Positions 1-5,076 of a stretch of 5,076 bases of DNA are shown in pieces. The position numbers and the translations under genes are program-made. Below the pieces are notes generated by a model. That model was given only the letters and a program-made list of their open reading frames with translations. It searched no databases and was not told the origin of the DNA. The stretch covers positions 10,388 to 15,463 of the forward strand of contig DFDI01000058.1 in assembly GCA_002367635.1 (NCBI GenBank). Reading direction: 5' to 3'. This stretch comes from Betaproteobacteria bacterium UBA3031. Lineage in GTDB: Bacteria > Pseudomonadota > Gammaproteobacteria > Burkholderiales > Eutrophovitaceae. The stretch's first letter is position 1; each line of letters starts with the position of its first letter.

Positions 1-244
1 GTTGGTCCTTAAGTGACCCCTCGCAATCTCGGCACAACTGCTCAGGATCATCACCAGGAAATAAAATGATATTCTCAATAGTGCCTTCGATTGATTCTCC
101 CACAGCAATAATTCGTATGAGCGATCGTTCATTACCCGTCTCATCGTCGATCGTTTTCCACAACCCCACAGGACTAGCAGCCAACGCCGCGGAAGTGAAA
201 TAAGCACAAGCAATTCCAACTATTGAGGAAAGTAGAATGTTCAT
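1..244 (-). CDS. DUF2147 family secreted protein (5' part only)
   Basis: The reading frame starts with ATG at 244 and stays open for 81 codons to the window edge, so the C-terminal part is missing. Residues 1-22 look like a Sec signal peptide ending in Ala-Leu-Ala, although its n-region unusually has no Lys or Arg. The mature start, SPVGLWKTIDDETG (residues 24-37), followed by the PGDDP stretch (63-67) and a Cys-x-x-Cys pair (C71, C74), matches the opening of the DUF2147 family as I know it. These are small exported proteins of unknown biochemical function. A weak ribosome site (TAGAGA) lies about seven bases upstream. The gene is separated from the rhodanese by 195 bases and a hairpin, so it is probably its own transcription unit and need not belong to the copper operon. 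Family assignment is by recalled sequence pattern; no function is inferred. Confidence 0.8.
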   Translation of the reverse strand, partial: MNILLSSIVGIACAYFTSAALAASPVGLWKTIDDETGNERSLIRIIAVGESIEGTIENIILFPGDDPEQLCRDCEGSLKDQ

Positions 245-411
245 TATTAATCTCTAGATATAAGCCAAGACTTTCGGTTTAATTCGACAGCAATCCAAAC
301 AAGGGAGCATTAATCAACGTCATAATGTGAGTCGCTTAGCGGTTCTGCCCAAAAAAACATGTCGTCCCGTATTTAGCGCCACATAATCAATGCCGCCTCA
401 ACTCTGATGCA

Positions 412-437
412 AACGGGTATTGAAAAAAATACCCGTT
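412..437 (-). terminator. Hairpin directly after the rhodanese stop, possible terminator
   Basis: A perfect 9-bp inverted repeat (AACGGGTAT at 412-420, ATACCCGTT at 429-437) with an 8-base loop begins two bases after the rhodanese stop codon. Its position suggests the 3' end of the transcript. It is not a textbook intrinsic terminator: on the minus strand the run of T residues falls at the loop and inner stem rather than after the hairpin, where only three T residues occur. It may instead protect the 3' end or work with Rho. Confidence 0.45.
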
Positions 438-439
438 CG

Positions 440-817
440 TTAGGCTGACTCAGTTTCTCCACCGGCATCACGCCAATCAGGAAATCCACCAATATTCCTC
501 ACTTTTTGATACCCCATTTCTTTGAGTGTTTTTCCCGCAAGCGCAGCCTGCCCACCAGCACCACAAACAAGAATGATCGCAGCGTCTTTACTTAGCGCCG
601 AGTTATAGAACGGGCTATCAGGGTCTGCTGCGAATTCAATGAAGCCACGGGGGATCCTTATTGCACCAGAAATTGTTCCTGAGGCTGCTATCGCCGAGGA
701 GTCACGCACATCAATAAAAAGCGCTTCCTTTCCTGTGTGTAAGGCAATTCCTTCTGCGATGGTTACCCGATCAACTACGCTATTGGCTTCACTCAAGTAA
801 TCCTTCGAATTTTTCAT
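440..817 (-). CDS. Single-domain rhodanese-like protein
   Basis: A 125-residue protein of one rhodanese domain, with no signal peptide or membrane segment, so probably cytoplasmic. Recognisable elements in order are FIDVRD (34-39), the IPRG stretch (55-58), the strand IILVC leading into the active-site loop with Cys85, and the closing IGGFPDW (109-115). Rhodaneses carry sulfane sulfur as a persulfide on the loop cysteine. Here the loop reads CGAGGQ (85-90), with Gln where related proteins usually have Arg, so catalysis may be altered. The ATG at 817 has a good ribosome site (AAGGA at 825-829). It lies 121 bases downstream of the CusF-like gene in the same direction; I found no convincing separate promoter in the gap, so read-through from the copper operon is possible but not certain. 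The natural sulfur donor and acceptor cannot be told from sequence. Confidence 0.88.
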   Translation of the reverse strand: MKNSKDYLSEANSVVDRVTIAEGIALHTGKEALFIDVRDSSAIAASGTISGAIRIPRGFIEFAADPDSPFYNSALSKDAAIILVCGAGGQAALAGKTLKEMGYQKVRNIGGFPDWRDAGGETESA

Positions 818-938
818 ATCCTATCCTTTCAATCAAAACCACAAACAAACAATATTCTATAACCATGATTATCGATCAGCGAGCCATTGATGATGGTCCG
901 ACAATGATAAGTCACATACGTATGATAATTTTGAGATG

Positions 939-1319
939 CTAATGCATATCCTTACGCATTTTTTTAATCATAAATGCTCCATTGATTGACTCGACGTGAA
1001 ACATCACGTGGTCATCTATCTCAAGCATATCGAGCATTTGTGGGTCTGACACATTAAAAACCATAGTCATTGGCGGCATCTCAATATTCGCGATTTCCCC
1101 ATGCTTTAACGTTATCTTCTGAAGTTCTTTGTTAATACTGATGACAATCCCATGCGACATTGGACATGAATCAGTATCAACGCATGCTGCATCAGTTGTT
1201 TGATCGTGCGTTGTATCATGCCCCCCGCCTCCAGTCTCATGATGCCCCGCATACGGCGTGGCAAGAAAACTGAGTGACATCATCAGCCCTATTAAAATAT
1301 TTCCTGTACATTTGCTCAT
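939..1319 (-). CDS. CusF-like periplasmic copper-binding protein
   Basis: A 126-residue protein with an N-terminal signal sequence (about residues 1-24), a linker rich in His, Gly and Asp, and a C-terminal CusF-type small beta-barrel (about 57-124). In E. coli CusF, Cu(I) is held by His36, Met47 and Met49 and capped by Trp44. The matching stretch here is H73 followed by MPPMTM (81-86), so His73, Met84 and Met86 align with the three ligands, while the Trp position holds Met81. The linker adds H26, H27, H34, H38 and a cysteine pair, C46 and C52, which could bind further metal; this is inference. CusF proteins carry periplasmic Cu(I) to efflux pumps. The gene begins 14 bases after the oxidase stop, with a ribosome site AAGGA at 1326-1330, so it belongs to the same operon. 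The exact signal-peptide cleavage site is unclear. Confidence 0.88.
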   Translation of the reverse strand: MSKCTGNILIGLMMSLSFLATPYAGHHETGGGGHDTTHDQTTDAACVDTDSCPMSHGIVISINKELQKITLKHGEIANIEMPPMTMVFNVSDPQMLDMLEIDDHVMFHVESINGAFMIKKMRKDMH

Positions 1320-1333
1320 TTTTCGTCCTTAGT

Positions 1334-2737
1334 TTAAGAGTGATTGTGTTTTCCTGGTTTTCTAACTTGAACTTCAATAGCTTCCTTATTCTCTTGGGAG
1401 CGCGACATTAGCGAGTCACCTGCTTGGTCAGTTCGTATCGCTGTAGGACTTGGCTCATCGACGGGACGGGCCTGCGTACCTTTGGGCTGCTGATACCAAC
1501 CAGGGTCAGAATAATCGTTATGGGGCTGATCCTCTCTGACCTTGAGCACACTGAACATACCTCCCATTTCAACGGAGCCGTAAGGTCCCTGACCCGCCAT
1601 CATTGGGATTGTGTTCTCCGGAAGCGGCATTTCCATCTCGCTCATGTCAGCCATACCTCGTTCTCCCATCACCATGTAGTCTGGAATCACGTCACTGATT
1701 TTCTCCGCCACTCCTCGATGATCAACGCCAATCAAAGTAGGAACATCATGTCCCATCGCATTCATTGTGTGATGACTTTTATGGCAATGAAAAGCCCAAT
1801 CGCCAAGCTCATTCGCCGTAAATTCAATTTGACGCATTTGACCTACTGCAATATCCGCGGTCACCTCAGGCCATCTCGATTGAGGTGGTGTCGCCCCGCC
1901 ATCGGTACCAGTAACCTCAAACTCATGCCCGTGTAAATGTATTGGGTGGTTCGTCATGGTTAAATTCCCAATGCGAATACGAACTCGGTCATTCAACCGA
2001 ACATTCAATGAATCTATTCCGGGGAACACTCTACTGTTCCACGTCCATATATTGAAATCCGCCATGGTCATGATTCGAGGAGTATAGCTGCCTGGCTCAA
2101 TGTCATAAGCGTTTAGTAAGAAGCAGAAATCCCGATCTACCGACCCTATGGCTTCGCTTGTACTCTTTGGGTGCGTGACCCAACACCCCATCATACCCAT
2201 GGCCATCTGGGTCATTTCATCCGAATGAGGATGATACATAAAAGTACCCGCGCGCTTGGCAGTAAATTCGTACATGAACGTTTGTCCTGGCTCGATAGCT
2301 TTCTGATTCAAGCCACTTACACCATCCATACCATTAGGTAAGCGTTGTCCATGCCAATGGACACTCGTACGTTCAGGCAATCGATTTGTAACAAAAATTC
2401 TGACTTGATCTCCCTCAACCACCTCGATTGTGGGTCCGGGACTTTGACCGTTATATCCCCATAAGTGGGCTATAAACCCAGGAGAAAGCTCTCTAACCAC
2501 AGGTTCCGCAACGAGATGGAATTCTTTCACGCCCTCGTTTAATCTCCACGGCAAAGTCCAACCATTCAGCGTAGTAACAGGTGTGTAATGAACATCGTGC
2601 TCTGGCGATGAAACGACGGTGTCAGCCCTATCCTGAGTGACAATCTCAGGCAATGCTGCAAGAGCACTTCGAGCAACGGTGCTCGCGGCAACAACACCTC
2701 CCGCTGCAGTCAGGAATTTTCTTCTACGATTGTCCAT
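1334..2737 (-). CDS. Tat-exported multicopper oxidase, two cupredoxin domains (copper oxidase)
   Basis: A 467-residue multicopper oxidase, probably oxidising periplasmic Cu(I) to Cu(II) with oxygen as acceptor. The N-terminus has a twin-arginine signal (RRKFL, residues 5-9) with a cleavage site after Ala-Leu-Ala (25-27). The four copper motifs are complete: HWHG (127-130), HPH (169-171), HPIHLHG (264-270) and HCH (317-319) followed by His323 and Met328. Trinuclear-site histidines and the type 1 ligands His264, Cys318, His323 and Met328 are therefore all present. Only about 95 residues separate the second and third motifs, so the enzyme appears to have two cupredoxin domains rather than three. 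Met-rich segments at 175-183 and 355-394 (ten Met in forty residues) suit Cu(I) binding. A hydrophilic tail follows from about 400. It starts two bases after the channel gene's stop, with a ribosome site AAGGA at 2746-2750. The sequence closely resembles the proteins annotated as copper oxidase in many proteobacteria. Confidence 0.95.
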   Translation of the reverse strand: MDNRRRKFLTAAGGVVAASTVARSALAALPEIVTQDRADTVVSSPEHDVHYTPVTTLNGWTLPWRLNEGVKEFHLVAEPVVRELSPGFIAHLWGYNGQSPGPTIEVVEGDQVRIFVTNRLPERTSVHWHGQRLPNGMDGVSGLNQKAIEPGQTFMYEFTAKRAGTFMYHPHSDEMTQMAMGMMGCWVTHPKSTSEAIGSVDRDFCFLLNAYDIEPGSYTPRIMTMADFNIWTWNSRVFPGIDSLNVRLNDRVRIRIGNLTMTNHPIHLHGHEFEVTGTDGGATPPQSRWPEVTADIAVGQMRQIEFTANELGDWAFHCHKSHHTMNAMGHDVPTLIGVDHRGVAEKISDVIPDYMVMGERGMADMSEMEMPLPENTIPMMAGQGPYGSVEMGGMFSVLKVREDQPHNDYSDPGWYQQPKGTQARPVDEPSPTAIRTDQAGDSLMSRSQENKEAIEVQVRKPGKHNHS

Positions 2738-2739
2738 TT

Positions 2740-4146
2740 CTAATGTCCTTGATTCTCACTCACTTGTTTTTTTTGTATTTCATTCGAGGCCAAGCTCATT
2801 GGGTTTCCAATCAAAGATGCATCAAGAGCCACATGAGAAATCCAAAATTTTCGCTTACTCTCTATTGCCCCTAGAACAGCCGATATTTGCTCCCGCGAGT
2901 CGGCTAAAAGTTCGAAAACACCAATGATCATACCGTTATATCGCAACAAATTTTCCTCAGAAATTAATTTTTGAAGAGGCACAATTTCATCCCTGTAATG
3001 TTTTGCAACATCATAAGATGTCAGGTACGTCTCGTATGATTGTCGCAGCTCTATCACCGCACTTTGAGCCACATGTTGATATCGATAAACGGCGGAGCGA
3101 GTACGTTGACTCATGACCTCTCGCTTTTGATCTCCCCAATCGAAAACAGGTAACACGATCTCTAATTCAAAACCATCTGAAGTAGAACGCTCGCCTCCAA
3201 GCTTAGTTTGATCAATTAAAGACATTTCAACATCAGTGAAACTTGTTAAAAATTCCAGGCCTTGGGCCTCGCCCAACATCAACACCTCATTTTTAGCTAG
3301 TCTGATGTCAATTCGACTTTGATTTACGGCCTGCTCAAGCGTTTCTACCCCCACAATAGTATCCGGCAATTCTGGCAATCTTCGCGGCAATTTCAAATTA
3401 CGCTGCTGACTACTATTTAAACCCAAAAGACGCGCTAAATTTTCTCGGGCCATGGACGCCTCATGCCTGGCCAACGCATGCTTGGTCGCCGAGTTCGCAT
3501 AATAGATCTGCTCCCTCGCACGTTCAAGCTTATTGAAATTTCCAACCCGCTCCATTCGCTTTGCTAACTCTGCGCTTGCAGCTGCACTGCTCATCGACTT
3601 CTTCGCGTACTCTCGTGACTCTTCGGCCGCGACCGCTCGCACCCAAGCCACCTTCGTTTCTGTTAGATGCTTAATAACTGCAGAGGTCATACTTAACTGA
3701 ATCAAATTGACTTGAGCATCTGCGAGAGATTTTCTCTTTGGAAGCGTTAGCAAATCAAAGATCCCTAAGGTCAATACTCTAGTTAGCTCCAATTCATTAG
3801 GCGATGAGAGTCTCTCAAACGCAAACCTAGGATTGGACATACGTCCTCCTTGTTCAGCACTCGCCATATCTGATAGCGCCGCAGCAACAAGAGCCTTGAG
3901 TTCATTGCTGTTCAATAAGGCGATTTTTTGTACTTCAACTAAATTGACCGAATGCTGGAGAATCTCATCTACGATCAAATCGTGACTCGAATCCACACCT
4001 GGATCAATTGATATGGCTGCCTCAATCTCAGAATAAGTAGTGACTTCTTGACCTAGTTTTTTGAGTTGTTCATCAGAATTTAATGTCGAGCAACCACCAA
4101 TAATTAGTGTCGCCGCAAATCCGAAAAATACGTTTTTAATTAACAC
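2740..4146 (-). CDS. TolC/CusC-family outer-membrane efflux lipoprotein
   Basis: A 468-residue protein of the outer-membrane efflux protein family, the trimeric exit duct used by RND and similar exporters. I place the start at the GTG at 4146 because AAGGA lies seven bases upstream (4154-4158) and because this start gives a lipoprotein signal: a hydrophobic stretch and a lipobox ending at Cys19 (IGGC). The frame stays open upstream to an ATG at 4326, but that would overlap the preceding gene and bury the signal. Family marks are the first helical repeat around NSNELKAL (79-86), LARLLGL (237-243), LPVFDWG (332-338) and the second repeat with RYNGM, IGVFELL (402-414). Length fits CusC/CzcC proteins. 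The ribosome site overlaps the upstream gene's stop codon, suggesting translational coupling. No pump or adaptor gene accompanies it here, so the partner transporter and true substrate are open; copper is inferred from the neighbours. Confidence 0.92.
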   Translation of the reverse strand: MLIKNVFFGFAATLIIGGCSTLNSDEQLKKLGQEVTTYSEIEAAISIDPGVDSSHDLIVDEILQHSVNLVEVQKIALLNSNELKALVAAALSDMASAEQGGRMSNPRFAFERLSSPNELELTRVLTLGIFDLLTLPKRKSLADAQVNLIQLSMTSAVIKHLTETKVAWVRAVAAEESREYAKKSMSSAAASAELAKRMERVGNFNKLERAREQIYYANSATKHALARHEASMARENLARLLGLNSSQQRNLKLPRRLPELPDTIVGVETLEQAVNQSRIDIRLAKNEVLMLGEAQGLEFLTSFTDVEMSLIDQTKLGGERSTSDGFELEIVLPVFDWGDQKREVMSQRTRSAVYRYQHVAQSAVIELRQSYETYLTSYDVAKHYRDEIVPLQKLISEENLLRYNGMIIGVFELLADSREQISAVLGAIESKRKFWISHVALDASLIGNPMSLASNEIQKKQVSENQGH

Positions 4147-4153
4147 CTCGAGA

Positions 4154-4158
4154 TCCTT
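4154..4158 (-). promoter_or_regulatory. Ribosome binding site that sets the channel-gene start
   Basis: AAGGA stands seven bases before the GTG at 4146 and shares bases with the TAA stop (4157-4159) of the small secreted protein. It decides the start of the outer-membrane lipoprotein in favour of GTG 4146 over the upstream in-frame ATG at 4326, and points to coupled translation. Confidence 0.7.
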
Positions 4159-4534
4159 AGTTGTCAGGAAGAACTTGCTTCGACTTCTTATACCGATAAA
4201 TATCTCGGGCATATGCTTTCCACCCACCAATGGCTTGAACAGAATCATTTGCAGTACGCCATTCAATTTTCGCTGCAGGCCTGTAAGCATCGTAATCATC
4301 AAAAGCACTTGACGTCGAAATGCCATTTATCTCCTCTACATCAAGAGCTTGCAATTTAGTTTGATCATTGATAGCACGAGATTCATCTGCAAATACAAAT
4401 GGGCTGTAAACCAAGAATAAGAACACAACAAAAAACGACGGCTTCAACATTAGATCGATCGACCTAAGCGCTCTTTCATCCTTTGATATTAAGAGCAAAC
4501 GACTCACCTCCAATGTTTTATTTATCTCAATCAT
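4157..4534 (-). CDS. Small exported protein of unknown function in a copper operon
   Basis: I do not assign this gene to a characterised family. From the ATG at 4534 it encodes 125 residues. Residues 29-49 form a classical export signal (Met-Leu-Lys followed by a hydrophobic core ending Phe-Val-Phe-Ala), so the mature protein would be about 76 residues and periplasmic. The mature part is soluble and has two notable stretches: FDDYDAYRPA (78-87) and EWRTANDSVQAIGGWKAYAR (91-110), rich in aromatic and Arg residues and without Cys, His or Met clusters, so it does not look like a copper chaperone. I recall similar short proteins with a GGWRAYAR-like end next to TolC genes in metal-efflux loci, but cannot verify this here. 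Start choice: ATG 4534 has a strong ribosome site (AAGAGG, six bases away) but leaves 28 residues before the signal; ATG 4450 gives a conventional 97-residue precursor but only a weak, distant site. Confidence 0.75.
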   Translation of the reverse strand: MIEINKTLEVSRLLLISKDERALRSIDLMLKPSFFVVFLFLVYSPFVFADESRAINDQTKLQALDVEEINGISTSSAFDDYDAYRPAAKIEWRTANDSVQAIGGWKAYARDIYRYKKSKQVLPDN

Positions 4535-4557
4535 CGTGCACCTCTTGTACTTGAGCC

Positions 4558-4824
4558 TCACTCATACTTTTTGAGTAATTTAACAATCTCTTCTATTGTT
4601 TTCGATTGTTCATTCACGCCATGACTCGATGCTTGAGTGAGACAGGAATTCATGTGAGTTTTAAGCACCGCAAGCTCTATCGCTTTTAATGCACGTCGCG
4701 CCGCACGCATTTGAGTCATTATGTCGACGCAGTACTTACCGTCATTAATCATCCGCTTAATGGCCTCTACCTGACCAGAAACCCGGTTTAGCTTCCCCAC
4801 ATGATTTTTGTGTGATGGGTGCAC
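4558..4824 (-). CDS. csoR: CsoR-family copper-sensing transcriptional repressor
   Basis: An 88-residue all-helical DNA-binding repressor of the CsoR/RcnR/FrmR family. It carries the Cu(I) triad Cys32, His57 and Cys61, with the same spacings (25 and 4 residues) as Cys36, His61 and Cys65 of Mycobacterium tuberculosis CsoR. The second Cys argues against the nickel/cobalt sensor RcnR and the formaldehyde sensor FrmR, and the His against the persulfide sensor CstR. The family opening LNRVSGQVEAIKRMI (12-26) is intact. I chose the GTG at 4824 because AAGGAG lies five bases upstream and the protein then begins MHPSH, as relatives do; an in-frame GTG at 4830 overlaps that ribosome site. Being first in the operon, just downstream of a CsoR-type palindrome, it probably represses itself and the genes behind it until Cu(I) binds. 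Which metal it senses in the cell is inferred from residues and context. Confidence 0.93.
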   Translation of the reverse strand: MHPSHKNHVGKLNRVSGQVEAIKRMINDGKYCVDIMTQMRAARRALKAIELAVLKTHMNSCLTQASSHGVNEQSKTIEEIVKLLKKYE

Positions 4825-4829
4825 GCTCA

Positions 4830-4835
4830 CTCCTT
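4830..4835 (-). promoter_or_regulatory. Ribosome binding site that sets the csoR start
   Basis: AAGGAG lies five bases upstream of the GTG at 4824. It overlaps the alternative in-frame GTG at 4828-4830, which is therefore unlikely to be the true start. Confidence 0.75.
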
Positions 4836-4864
4836 ATCGTTATACTTATTCCTACCTTGGATAA

Positions 4865-4893
4865 ATTATACACATATACCCCATAGGGGTATA
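4865..4893 (-). promoter_or_regulatory. Probable promoter of the copper operon
   Basis: A perfect -10 hexamer TATAAT lies at 4865-4870 on the minus strand. Seventeen bases upstream is TATACC (4888-4893), a poor -35 that is itself part of the palindromic operator. Transcription would begin near 4858, giving a leader of about 34 bases before the csoR GTG. A weak -35 covered by the repressor site fits a promoter held off by direct occlusion. The start point is inferred, not mapped. Confidence 0.65.
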
Positions 4894-4895
4894 CT
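4867..4895 (+). promoter_or_regulatory. Possible divergent plus-strand promoter
   Basis: On the plus strand TATACA (4867-4872) and TATACT (4890-4895) are exactly 17 bases apart, matching the consensus -35 at four and -10 at five of six positions. It would read toward the partial frame at 5053 with a leader of roughly 150 bases. Its -10 lies largely in the operator palindrome, so CsoR could control both directions. AT-rich palindromes produce such matches easily, so confidence is modest. Confidence 0.35.
4875..4893. promoter_or_regulatory. CsoR-type copper operator (19-bp perfect palindrome)
   Basis: TATACCCCATAGGGGTATA is a perfect inverted repeat with 8-bp arms around a 3-base centre. It has the ATACCC...GGGTAT form, with a G/C run facing the centre, of known CsoR operators such as that before the Bacillus subtilis copZA genes. 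It lies 50 bases upstream of the csoR start and overlaps the -35 region and spacer of the leftward promoter. It is the only such site I see in the window. Confidence 0.85.
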
Positions 4896-5052
4896 GTAAA
4901 CCAAGAAAAATTAGAGTAAAGCCGCGGGTGGAGTCTTAATGAAGGTGATCTAAAGACTAACTCAAAGCATCGTCGAAAATAAATATCTCCGTATCGCATG
5001 AGTATGTTGCACGGGAAAGACCGCTATAGTTTAGGGAAGATTTGAGGATTTA

Positions 5053-5076
5053 ATGTTCGAAAGCCGTCATAATGCC
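5053..5076 (+). CDS. Start of a divergent gene, cut by the window edge
   Basis: An ATG at 5053 with a good ribosome site (GAGG at 5044-5047, five bases away) opens a plus-strand frame with eight codons visible (MFESRHNA). This is far too short to identify a product. The well-spaced ribosome site, the lack of any minus-strand gene here and the divergent position next to the operator make a real gene plausible. Confidence 0.4.

Noticed and set aside
412..437. Second CsoR operator at the GGGTAT/ATACCC repeat
   Set aside because: The half-sites are in the opposite order to the operator at 4875-4893 (GGGTAT first) and are separated by eight bases, so the resemblance is superficial; an RNA hairpin explains it better.
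915..924. The 10-bp palindrome CATACGTATG after the CusF-like gene as an operator or terminator
   Set aside because: It has no loop for a stable RNA hairpin, no T-run, and no promoter hexamers at suitable distance, so I cannot support a function.
818..938. A dedicated promoter for the rhodanese in the 121-base gap
   Set aside because: There are AT-rich -10-like stretches, but none has a reasonable -35 at 16 to 18 bases, so it stays unsupported.
1424..1936. A 170-codon open frame on the plus strand within the oxidase gene
   Set aside because: It lies fully antisense to the multicopper oxidase, whose copper motifs prove the minus strand is coding; its product is His/Arg-rich without recognisable domains, as expected for a shadow frame.
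4147..4326. Upstream extension of the channel gene to an ATG at 4326
   Set aside because: It would overlap nearly half of the small secreted protein gene and place 60 residues ahead of the lipoprotein signal; GTG 4146 has its own ribosome site and gives a proper lipobox.
4558..4824. Assignment of the regulator as persulfide sensor CstR, suggested by the nearby rhodanese
   Set aside because: CstR lacks the copper-binding His; this protein has the full Cys32, His57, Cys61 triad, and the operon holds copper genes.
4757..4999. A minus-strand 80-codon frame crossing the start of csoR
   Set aside because: It overlaps the csoR coding region in another frame and runs through the operator and promoter; its product shows no family features.

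Overview
The window looks like a chromosomal copper-handling locus from a Gram-negative bacterium, most likely a gammaproteobacterium. The reasons are the Sec, Tat and lipoprotein signals for periplasmic and outer-membrane export, the TolC-type outer-membrane channel, the DUF2147 protein and the moderate G+C content. The organism assignment is an inference from gene content, not from a marker gene.

Layout. Almost everything is on the minus strand, so it reads from the right end to the left. At 4865-4900 is a control region with a perfect 19-bp palindrome of the CsoR copper-operator type. Leftward from it come, tightly packed: a CsoR-family copper-sensing repressor (4824-4558), a small secreted protein of unknown function (4534-4157), a TolC/CusC-like outer-membrane lipoprotein (4146-2740), a Tat-exported multicopper oxidase (2737-1334) and a CusF-like periplasmic copper-binding protein (1319-939). 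Gaps between these five are 2 to 23 bases, so they are very probably one operon. After a 121-base gap comes a cytoplasmic single-domain rhodanese (817-440), closed by a hairpin directly after its stop codon. After a further 195 bases lies the 5' part of a DUF2147 gene (244-1), which runs off the left edge. At the right edge a divergent plus-strand reading frame appears to begin at 5053, with only eight codons visible.

How the parts fit. CsoR would release the operator when it binds Cu(I). The products then act in the envelope: the CusF-like protein binds Cu(I), the oxidase can oxidise Cu(I) to the less toxic Cu(II), and the TolC-like lipoprotein supplies an outer-membrane exit. No inner-membrane RND pump (CusA), adaptor (CusB) or copper P-type ATPase is present in the window, so the pump partner must lie elsewhere or the channel serves another transporter. 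The rhodanese may link copper stress to sulfur metabolism, but its active-site loop is atypical.

Most functions are recognisable families. The least understood parts are the small secreted protein, the divergent organisation of the operator region, and the altered key residues in the CusF-like protein and the rhodanese. I see no mobile element, CRISPR array, tRNA or rRNA.
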